In this document: piece after piece, positions 1 through 4,923 of the stretch
Position numbering within the stretch: the first letter of the stretch is position 1
How the letters are laid out: every line of letters starts with the position of its first letter
The notes under the pieces: model-generated
Database searches by the model: none
What the model was told of the DNA's origin: nothing
Seen by the model: the letters and a program-made list of their open reading frames with translations, nothing else
NCBI GenBank assembly: GCA_007123695.1
Contig: SLGN01000162.1
Coordinates: forward strand, 1 to 5,457
Direction: 5' to 3'
Origin: Verrucomicrobiales bacterium
GTDB lineage: Bacteria > Verrucomicrobiota > Verrucomicrobiia > Verrucomicrobiales > DEV007
DNA length: 5,457 bases
Position numbers and translations under genes: made by a program

Positions 1-1
1 C

Positions 2-67
2 CGCCGCCGTTTCCTCGCCGGCTCCGGTCTCGCCCTCGGCAGCCTCGCTGCGCCTCTTGCGGCAGCC
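2..67 (+). other. Twin-arginine (Tat) signal peptide, N-terminus cut off
   Basis: The first 22 codons in the isomerase frame read RRRFLAGSGLAL, then an Ala/Leu-rich segment ending in LAAA before PVLPPDPK. This has the twin arginine plus Phe-Leu of the Tat consensus, a weakly hydrophobic core with glycines, and an Ala-X-Ala cleavage region at about nt 56-67. It implies export of a folded, probably metal-loaded enzyme to the periplasm. The initiating Met and any preceding residues are outside the window. Confidence 0.8.
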
Positions 68-928
68 CCGGTTCTGCCGCCCGATCCGAAGCGGTTCAAA
101 TACTGCCTCAACATGTCGACGATCCGCGGGCAGGAGCTCGACGCCGCCGCCGAGATCGACGTGGCCGCCCGCGCCGGCTACGAGGCAATCGAGCCCTGGT
201 TCCGCAAGCTCAACGAATATGTGGAGAAGGGAGGCAAGATCGAGGACCTGCGCAAGCGCATCGACGACCACGGCCTGACGGTCGAGAGCGCCATCGGCTT
301 CGCCAAGTGGGTCGTCAACGATCCCGCCGAACGCGCCGCCGGCCTGGAGGAGGCGAAGCGCGACATGGACATGATCGCCCGCCTCGGGGGAAAACGGATC
401 GCCGCGCCTCCCGCCGGCGTTCCCGCCGGCGAGACCATTTCGCTCGACGACGCGGCGGAGCGCTACCGCGCCCTCCTCGAGCTGGGCGACGAGATGGGCG
501 TGGTGCCGCAAGTCGAAATGTGGGGGGGCAACCCCACGATCGGCACGGTGGAGAAGGCCCTCTACATCGCAATCCGCGCGGCCCATCCGAAGGCTTGCTT
601 CCTCGGCGACGCCTACCACACCTACAAGGGCGGCTGCTCCTTCGACGGCTTCCTGCTGATGGGGCCGCAGGCTCTCCAGGTCTACCACATCAACGACTAC
701 CCCGACGATCCTCCCCGCGAGACCATCAAGGACGCCGACCGGGTTTTTCCCGGCGACGGGATCGCCCCTCTTTCCGCTTTGCTGAGGAACTTCATGGCCG
801 TGGGAGCCTACCCGGCGCTCTCCCTCGAGCTTTTCAACCCGACCTACTGGGCCATGCCCGCCGACGAATGCGCCCGCATCGGCCTCGAGAAGACGAAGGC
901 CGCCGTCGCCGCCGCGGCCGAGGCATGA
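2..928 (+). CDS. Tat-exported sugar isomerase/epimerase, TIM-barrel (5' partial)
   Basis: The frame is open from the window edge and ends at TGA 926-928, so the true start lies upstream. The first visible residues are a twin-arginine signal (RRRFLAG, then an Ala/Leu-rich stretch). The ATG at 113 is internal: it would cut the first barrel strand (FKYCLNMSTI). The body matches the xylose-isomerase-like TIM barrel family (sugar phosphate isomerase/epimerase, COG1082 type). Candidate divalent-metal ligands follow the E-D-H-E order of D-tagatose 3-epimerase: Glu in QVEMWGG (nt 515-517), Asp in GDAYH (608-610, with the His of the DxxH motif at 617-619), His in YHINDYP (686-688) and Glu in LELFN (827-829). 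The motif RVFPGDG near nt 740 is also typical. Exported members are common in Planctomycetota and Verrucomicrobiota, usually with unknown substrate. The fold is clear; the substrate cannot be named. It overlaps the next gene by 4 bases, which suggests translational coupling. Confidence 0.9.
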   Translation, partial: RRRFLAGSGLALGSLAAPLAAAPVLPPDPKRFKYCLNMSTIRGQELDAAAEIDVAARAGYEAIEPWFRKLNEYVEKGGKIEDLRKRIDDHGLTVESAIGFAKWVVNDPAERAAGLEEAKRDMDMIARLGGKRIAAPPAGVPAGETISLDDAAERYRALLELGDEMGVVPQVEMWGGNPTIGTVEKALYIAIRAAHPKACFLGDAYHTYKGGCSFDGFLLMGPQALQVYHINDYPDDPPRETIKDADRVFPGDGIAPLSALLRNFMAVGAYPALSLELFNPTYWAMPADECARIGLEKTKAAVAAAAEA

Positions 929-1854
929 GACCCAGGACCCTCGCGTCCCTCGCCCTTTTCGCCGCCCTGCTTCCGGGCGGCGGCACCCTCGCCTCGGGCG
1001 AGTCCAGCCTGCTCGTCGTCGATCACGCCGCCGGGCGTGTCCTCGTGGCCGAAAACGAGGGCGCCCCAAGGCAGGTCGCGAGCCTTGCGAAGATCGCCAC
1101 CGCCCTCGTCCTGCTCGAATGGCTCGACGAGGCCGGACTCGATCCCGCGACGAGCCATGCCACCGTTCCGCCGGAGGCCCTGCGCGGCGGGGCCAACCCG
1201 CTCGGCCTGCGCGCCGGCGACCGGCTTTCCTACGAAACCGGCCTCTACGCCGCGATGATGGCCTCGGACAACACCTCGGCCCATGCCATGGCCGAGACCG
1301 CCGGACTCGCCATCGCCCCCGGTGCCCCGCCGGGACGCGGCGTCGCCGTCTTCGTCGCCCGCATGAACGACCTCGCCTTCGATCTGGGGATGAAGGACAC
1401 CCGCTTCGTCAATCCCCATGGCCTCGACGAAGGGGGCGAGCCCGGCGTCTCGACCGCCGCCGACATCGCCCGCCTCGCCCTGCGCGCCCTCGACCGCCCT
1501 GGCTTCCTCGCCTATGCCTCGGAGCGCGAGCGCACCGTCCGCTTCCAGCGCGGCGGGGGCGAAGTCACGGTGAAGCTCGCCAACACCAACGAGCTGCTCG
1601 GCACCCGGGGCGTCGACGGGCTCAAGACCGGCACCACCCGTCTCGCCGGACCCTGTCTCGTCGCCACCGCAGTGCGTGGGCACGGATCGGACGGGGTAAA
1701 TCCGGAGCGCCGTCTCGTCTCCGTGGTGCTGGGCGCCGAAGACCGCTTCCGGGAGACTGTCCTGCTGCTCGACCGAGGGTGGGTGGAACTGCGTCGGCTA
1801 GGGGAAGATGGGGAAATCGACCCGAAACAATCCTTGCGAAGGGGCGTGAAATAG
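925..1854 (+). CDS. D-alanyl-D-alanine carboxypeptidase (peptidase S11, DacA/PBP5-like)
   Basis: The 309-residue product is a serine DD-carboxypeptidase that removes the terminal D-Ala from peptidoglycan pentapeptides in the periplasm, limiting cross-linking. All three penicillin-binding motifs are visible: S53-L-A-K56 (nucleophile and base), S114-D-N116, and K234-T-G236 followed by TT. The N-terminus (MRPR, then a hydrophobic stretch to about residue 24) looks like a Sec signal peptide. The reading frame stays open far upstream, but ATG 925 is chosen because it begins the signal peptide and overlaps the preceding stop as ATGA. At 309 residues it is shorter than E. coli PBP5 (about 400): it ends soon after the transpeptidase-like domain, with no obvious C-terminal beta domain or amphipathic membrane anchor, so it may be soluble in the periplasm. 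A beta-lactamase is less likely, because the sequence around SLAK and LKTGTT is typical of S11 carboxypeptidases. Cotranscription with the flanking genes is likely from the spacing. Confidence 0.92.
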   Translation: MRPRTLASLALFAALLPGGGTLASGESSLLVVDHAAGRVLVAENEGAPRQVASLAKIATALVLLEWLDEAGLDPATSHATVPPEALRGGANPLGLRAGDRLSYETGLYAAMMASDNTSAHAMAETAGLAIAPGAPPGRGVAVFVARMNDLAFDLGMKDTRFVNPHGLDEGGEPGVSTAADIARLALRALDRPGFLAYASERERTVRFQRGGGEVTVKLANTNELLGTRGVDGLKTGTTRLAGPCLVATAVRGHGSDGVNPERRLVSVVLGAEDRFRETVLLLDRGWVELRRLGEDGEIDPKQSLRRGVK

Positions 1855-1870
1855 TCCTCAGTCTCGCCCG

Positions 1871-2944
1871 ATGCGAATCGGATTGCTCAACGGTGGAGGG
1901 GACTGCCCCGGACTCAATGCCGTCACCCACGGCGTTGTCGGGGCTGCGGCGAGTCTCGGCTGGGAGGTGCTGGGCTTCCGCGACGGATACGAGGGGCTGC
2001 TCTCGCCCGGTGACTACAAGCTGCTGCGGGTGGAAAAGACCGAGGGCATCCTCAAGCTCGGCGGCACCATTCTAGGCACTTCCAACCGGGGGCATTTCGC
2101 CGGAAAGGTCGGCGAGGGAGGGGTGCGCCGGATCCCGGCGGAATTGATGGACGATGCGTTCCAAACCCTCCGAAAGCTCGACGTCTCCGCCTTGATCTGC
2201 GTTGGCGGCGACGGCAGCCTCACCACGGCGCTCCAGTTCTTCGAAGACGGCTTCCCGGTGGTCGGAGTTCCCAAGACCATCGACAACGATCTCGAAGCCA
2301 CGGCAATGACCTTCGGCTTCGATTCCGCGGTGCAGGTCGTGACCGATTCGCTCGACCGGCTCCACACCACTGCCGAGAGCCACAGCCGCGTCATGGTGCT
2401 GGAGGTGATGGGCCGACACGCCGGCTGGATTGCGCTCTACGGCGGCATCGCCGGCGGTGCCAGCGCGATTCTCATCCCCGAGGTCCCTTTTTCCTACGAG
2501 AAGGTCGCCGAGTCCATTCTCGAGCGCGAAAAATTCGGCTTCCGCAGCTCCCTCGTCGTCGTGGCCGAGGGGGCAGCGCCCGTCGATGGAGGAATCGTCG
2601 TGGAGGATTCCGGCGGAGCCGGCGAGGTCCGTCTCGGCGGCATCGGCGATGTGGTGGCCAAGCGCCTTGCCGAACTGACCGGGAAGGAAACCCGCTGCAC
2701 CCGTCTCGGACACGTCCAGAGGGGAGGGAGTCCCACCTGCCTCGACCGCGTCCTCGGCATGCGCTTCGGCGTGAAGGCGGTGAAATTGATAGAAGAGAAA
2801 AGATTCGGGCGTATGGTCAGCTACAAGCAGTACCACGTCGGCTCCGTGCCCATCGCGGATGCGGTCAAGAGCCTCAAGCGGGTCGATCCCGAGGGCGAGA
2901 TCGTTGTCGCGGCGAAGTCCGTCGGGGTCTGCTTCGGAGACTGA
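1871..2944 (+). CDS. pfkA: 6-phosphofructokinase, mixed ATP/PPi-type signature
   Basis: The 357-residue product phosphorylates fructose 6-phosphate to fructose 1,6-bisphosphate in cytosolic glycolysis. Visible landmarks are the N-terminal phosphate-binding loop NGGGDCPGLNA (from residue 7), LGTSNRG, GGDGS (112-116), PKTIDND (134-140, with D138 as the catalytic base by analogy to E. coli D127), MGRHAGW (180-186) and LGHVQRGGSP (279-288, with the substrate-binding His and Arg). Two positions separate phosphate donors: Gly115 in GGDGS is the ATP-type residue, while Lys135 in PKTIDND is the residue of PPi-dependent enzymes (Gly in classical ATP enzymes). This combination is known in the group III, actinobacterial/protist-like branch, where several characterised members use ATP. 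ATP use is therefore likely but unproven. It is about 35 residues longer than E. coli PfkA. The start ATG 1871 leads straight into the conserved first strand (MRIGLLNGGGD). No Shine-Dalgarno sequence precedes it, and it starts 16 bases after the carboxypeptidase stop. Confidence 0.95.
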   Translation: MRIGLLNGGGDCPGLNAVTHGVVGAAASLGWEVLGFRDGYEGLLSPGDYKLLRVEKTEGILKLGGTILGTSNRGHFAGKVGEGGVRRIPAELMDDAFQTLRKLDVSALICVGGDGSLTTALQFFEDGFPVVGVPKTIDNDLEATAMTFGFDSAVQVVTDSLDRLHTTAESHSRVMVLEVMGRHAGWIALYGGIAGGASAILIPEVPFSYEKVAESILEREKFGFRSSLVVVAEGAAPVDGGIVVEDSGGAGEVRLGGIGDVVAKRLAELTGKETRCTRLGHVQRGGSPTCLDRVLGMRFGVKAVKLIEEKRFGRMVSYKQYHVGSVPIADAVKSLKRVDPEGEIVVAAKSVGVCFGD

Positions 2945-2977
2945 TCCGGCGAACCGCAAATCGTCCCCTTTGAACCC

Positions 2978-3457
2978 ATGGATGCCCTTTTGGAACTGCT
3001 GCAGGAAGACGCGCGCCTCACCACCGCGCAGATGGCCGAGCGCCTTGGTCGCCCCGAAGCCGAGGTGTCGGAGATGGTCGGCAAACTCGAGCGGAAGGGC
3101 GCCATCCTCGGCTACCACGCCGTCGTCGATCCCGAGAGAGTCGGGCAGCGCCACGTCTCCGCCTTGATCGAGGTCAAGTTGACTCCCGAGCGCGACGGCG
3201 GCTTCGACCGTCTCGCCCAGCGCATATCCCGCTTCGACCAAGTCCGCACCTGCTGGCTCATGAGCGGAGGCTACGACCTCGTCGTCCTCGTCGAGGGCGA
3301 GGACCTGCGCGAGGTCGCCCGCTTCGTCAGCGAAAAGCTCAGCTCCCTCGACGGCGTTCTTTCCACCGCGACCCACTTCCAGCTCAAGGTCTACAAGCAG
3401 AGCGGCTTCATCGCCGGCGAGACCCACGAAGACGAGCGTCTCGCCGTCACCCCCTGA
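2978..3457 (+). CDS. Lrp/AsnC-family transcriptional regulator (AlaR-like)
   Basis: This is a 159-residue DNA-binding regulator. Residues 1-50 form a winged helix-turn-helix (helices around TTAQMAERLG and EAEVSEMVGKLERKG, followed by AILGYHAVVDP). Residues about 60-140 form the RAM/AsnC ligand-binding domain, with the characteristic MSGGYDLVV turn at 95-103. The C-terminal tail (THFQLKVYK to DERLAVTP) extends past the RAM domain and recalls the Bacillus YugG/AlaR subfamily from memory. Such proteins are usually octamers or dimers of dimers that sense an amino acid. ATG 2978 is the only usable start: the 11 in-frame codons between the phosphofructokinase stop and this ATG contain no ATG, GTG or TTG. 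The next gene is an aminotransferase on the same strand, the expected kind of target. It lies 33 bases after pfkA and no Shine-Dalgarno sequence is seen. The family is certain; the effector and targets are inferred. Confidence 0.93.
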   Translation: MDALLELLQEDARLTTAQMAERLGRPEAEVSEMVGKLERKGAILGYHAVVDPERVGQRHVSALIEVKLTPERDGGFDRLAQRISRFDQVRTCWLMSGGYDLVVLVEGEDLREVARFVSEKLSSLDGVLSTATHFQLKVYKQSGFIAGETHEDERLAVTP

Positions 3458-3493
3458 GCCTGGCGCCGCGGTCCGGACGAGCCCGTCCCGCCC

Positions 3494-3528
3494 CCGCCGA
3501 CCGAAGCGTCGGCGGCCTCCAATTTCTT
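3494..3528 (+). terminator. Candidate intrinsic terminator after the lrp-type gene
   Basis: A perfect 8-bp stem (CCGCCGAC at 3494-3501 pairing with GTCGGCGG at 3508-3515) encloses a 6-base loop, CGAAGC. It lies 37 bases after the regulator stop. The stem is followed, after CCTCCA, by a short weak T-rich run (ATTTCTT, 3522-3528). The GC-rich stem and position suit a terminator, but the T-tract is short and offset by about 7 bases, so this could be a pause or RNA-stabilising hairpin instead. Confidence 0.5.
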
Positions 3529-3536
3529 AATCTTAA
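3525..3536. repeat. Hexamer tandem repeat TCTTAA x2
   Basis: Two exact, adjacent copies of TCTTAA lie at 3525-3530 and 3531-3536, followed by TCC and then GAATCC. It is the first of three unrelated short tandem-repeat blocks in this spacer. Two copies of a hexamer could arise by chance; its interest comes from the neighbouring repeats. Confidence 0.5.
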
Positions 3537-3555
3537 TCCGAATCCCCCTGCTGTT

Positions 3556-3583
3556 CTTAGTGTCTAGAGCCTAGTGCTTAGTT
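3556..3583. repeat. Degenerate 7-bp tandem repeat, four units, consensus CYTAGTG
   Basis: Four consecutive heptamers can be read: CTTAGTG (3556-3562), TCTAGAG (3563-3569), CCTAGTG (3570-3576) and CTTAGTT (3577-3583). T-A-G at positions 3-5 is invariant. The block contains two CTAG tetranucleotides, in an otherwise strongly GC-rich region. It may be a minisatellite-like spacer repeat or an array of protein-binding half-sites. Confidence 0.65.
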
Positions 3584-3598
3584 CTCCTACCTGAAAGA

Positions 3599-3618
3599 AA
3601 TCAGCGCCAATCAGCGGT
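3599..3618. repeat. Decamer tandem repeat AATCAGCGSY x2
   Basis: Two adjacent 10-base units, AATCAGCGCC (3599-3608) and AATCAGCGGT (3609-3618), differ only at the last two bases. The core ATCAGCGG recurs at 3662-3669, and TCAGCGGT recurs at 3712-3719 inside the aminotransferase gene. The pair is immediately upstream of a possible but unlikely TTG start at 3624. Confidence 0.55.
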
Positions 3619-3677
3619 AACCCTTGTCCAACTCAAAATCGAGCGGTCCCCGTCCGCGCCCATCAGCGGCCCCTCCC

Positions 3678-4877
3678 ATGAAACCCCTTCACGAACGAAT
3701 CGCCAAGCACGTCAGCGGTCTTCCGCGGTCCGGCATCCGCGATTTCTTCGAACTCGTCGTCGGCCGCGACGACGTCATCTCCCTCGGCGTCGGTGAGCCC
3801 GACTTCCCCGCGCCGTGGCACATCCGCGAAGCCGCGATCTACTCGCTCGAAAAGGGGCAGACCAGCTACACCTCGAATCTGGGCCTCCTTTCCCTGCGGC
3901 AGGAAATTGCCGACTATGTGCGGAAGCTCTTCGGCGTCGACTACGATCCGGCCACCGAAGTCCTCGTCACCGTGGGCGTTTCCGAGGCGCTCGACCTTGT
4001 CTTCCGCTCCCTGCTCGATCCCGGCGACGAGGTCGTCTACCACGAGCCCTGCTACGTCAGCTACAGCCCCAGCATCGTGCTCGCCCACGGCGTCGCCGTG
4101 CCGGTGAGCACCCGGGTCGAGGACAACTTCGTCCTTCGGGCCGAAGACGTCGAGGCGGCGATCACCGCACGCACGCGCATCCTGCTCCTCAACTTCCCGA
4201 CCAACCCCACCGGCGCCGTCGAACCGCTGGAGGAGCTGGAGAAGATCGCGGCCCTGGCCGTCGAGCACGACCTCATCGTTGTTTCCGACGAGATCTATTG
4301 CGAGCTGCTCTACGGCGGCCCCGACGGCATGGAGCCGGGCGAGCACGTCTCCATCGCCAGCCTTCCCGGAATGAGGGAGCGCACCGTGCTGCTCCACGGT
4401 TTCTCAAAAGCCTTCGCCATGACCGGCTTCCGGCTCGGCTACGCCTGCGCCCCGCCCGAGTTGACCGAGGCCATGATGAAGATCCACCAGTACTCCATGC
4501 TGTGCGCCCCCATCATGAGCCAGCAGGCGGCGGTCGAGGCACTGCGCAACGGTACCCCCGAAGTCGAGAGGATGCGCCGCGCCTACGCGCAGAGGCGGAA
4601 TCTGATGCTCAAGCGCTTCGCGGACATGGGGCTGCCCTGTTTCGCGCCTGGCGGAGCTTTCTACATGTTTCCCGACATCCGTCGCTACGGGCTCACCAGC
4701 AAGGAGTTCGCGATGCGGTTGCTCGAGCGGGAGAACGTCGCCGTCGTCCCTGGCAACGCCTTCGGGCCCGCCGGAGAGGGCTGCGTGCGAGCCTGCTACG
4801 CCACCGCCTACGACAAGATCGAGATTGCCATGGACCGCATGGCGCGTTTCGTCAAGGACCTCGAGACGGGGGGCTAG
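3678..4877 (+). CDS. PLP-dependent aminotransferase, class I/II (fold type I; AlaT/PatA-like)
   Basis: The 399-residue cytosolic enzyme transfers amino groups between an amino acid and a 2-oxo acid. PLP residues are in place: N176 in NPTG (cofactor ring), D204 and Y207 in VVSDEIY (pyridine nitrogen, O3'), K244 in HGFSKAF (Schiff base) and R252 in MTGFRLGY (phosphate). R371 in GCVRACYA is the expected substrate alpha-carboxylate arginine. The N-terminal motifs SGIRDFFEL and ISLGVGEPDF are typical of the aspartate/alanine/aromatic and N-acetyl-diaminopimelate aminotransferase branch, and from memory resemble B. subtilis PatA. The substrate is undecided. The adjacent Lrp-type gene recalls the B. 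subtilis alaR-alaT pair, which favours alanine transamination. I chose ATG 3678 over an in-frame TTG at 3624: TTG would add 18 low-complexity Ser/Pro/Arg residues encoded by repeat-rich spacer DNA, and MKPLHERI is a usual family N-terminus. Neither start has a Shine-Dalgarno sequence. Confidence 0.93.
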   Translation: MKPLHERIAKHVSGLPRSGIRDFFELVVGRDDVISLGVGEPDFPAPWHIREAAIYSLEKGQTSYTSNLGLLSLRQEIADYVRKLFGVDYDPATEVLVTVGVSEALDLVFRSLLDPGDEVVYHEPCYVSYSPSIVLAHGVAVPVSTRVEDNFVLRAEDVEAAITARTRILLLNFPTNPTGAVEPLEELEKIAALAVEHDLIVVSDEIYCELLYGGPDGMEPGEHVSIASLPGMRERTVLLHGFSKAFAMTGFRLGYACAPPELTEAMMKIHQYSMLCAPIMSQQAAVEALRNGTPEVERMRRAYAQRRNLMLKRFADMGLPCFAPGGAFYMFPDIRRYGLTSKEFAMRLLERENVAVVPGNAFGPAGEGCVRACYATAYDKIEIAMDRMARFVKDLETGG

Positions 4878-4881
4878 CCCC
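4870..4881. repeat. 12-bp perfect palindrome over the aminotransferase stop codon
   Basis: GGGGCTAGCCCC at 4870-4881 equals its own reverse complement, and its central CTAG includes the TAG stop (4875-4877). As RNA it could fold only into a 4-bp stem with a 4-base loop. No T-tract follows, so it is not called a terminator. Confidence 0.4.
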
Positions 4882-4909
4882 GCCAGCGACGGCCTGCTGC
4901 CAGTACGGA

Positions 4910-4922
4910 GTTTTCGCAAAAC
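4910..4922. promoter_or_regulatory. Small inverted repeat just before the oxidoreductase start
   Basis: GTTTT (4910-4914) and AAAAC (4918-4922) form a perfect inverted repeat around CGC, ending one base before ATG 4924. It is AT-rich against a GC-rich background. It could be a small operator half-site pair or an RNA hairpin that would hide the start region. A possible weak Shine-Dalgarno (GGAG, 4907-4910) touches its left arm, but at 13 bases from the ATG the spacing is long. Confidence 0.3.
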
Positions 4923-4923
4923 G

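Larger units (their letters stand above)
3458..3677 (+). promoter_or_regulatory. Repeat-rich spacer, probable control region of the aminotransferase gene
   Basis: This 220-base stretch has no supported gene. Its first part is GC-rich, with an 8-bp palindrome GTCCGGAC (3471-3478) and the candidate terminator hairpin. From about 3521 it turns more AT-rich and holds three blocks of short tandem repeats (listed separately), then becomes GC-rich again before the aminotransferase ATG at 3678. I cannot pick out a convincing -35/-10 pair. The AT-rich part is the natural place for a promoter and for binding by the neighbouring Lrp-type regulator, but no site is demonstrable from sequence alone. Confidence 0.4.

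Noticed and set aside
522..528. Run of seven G as a possible phase-variation tract
   Set aside because: It encodes the conserved metal-site motif EMWGGN, is only seven bases long and can be explained by codon choice.
307..924. Upstream extension of the carboxypeptidase frame into the isomerase gene
   Set aside because: The extension translates to Arg/Pro-rich sequence out of frame with the isomerase. The signal peptide and the ATGA overlap at 925 mark the real start.
844..1683. Antisense frame of 279 codons opposite the carboxypeptidase
   Set aside because: It is Gly/Ala/Glu-rich shadow coding with no domain features; the + strand gene has all three catalytic motifs.
2072..3427. Long open antisense frame (451 codons) opposite pfkA and the regulator gene
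   Set aside because: Its translation is compositionally odd, with no recognisable motif, and it lies wholly opposite two well-supported genes. Long antisense frames are expected where third positions are mostly C or G.
3525..3536. TCTTAATCTTAAT as a -10 element
   Set aside because: Only partial similarity to TATAAT (for example TAATCT), and no matching -35 about 17 bases upstream.
3624..3677. TTG-initiated N-terminal extension of the aminotransferase
   Set aside because: The 18 extra residues are low-complexity, are encoded by spacer DNA with repeat remnants, and are not needed by the fold. ATG 3678 fits the family.
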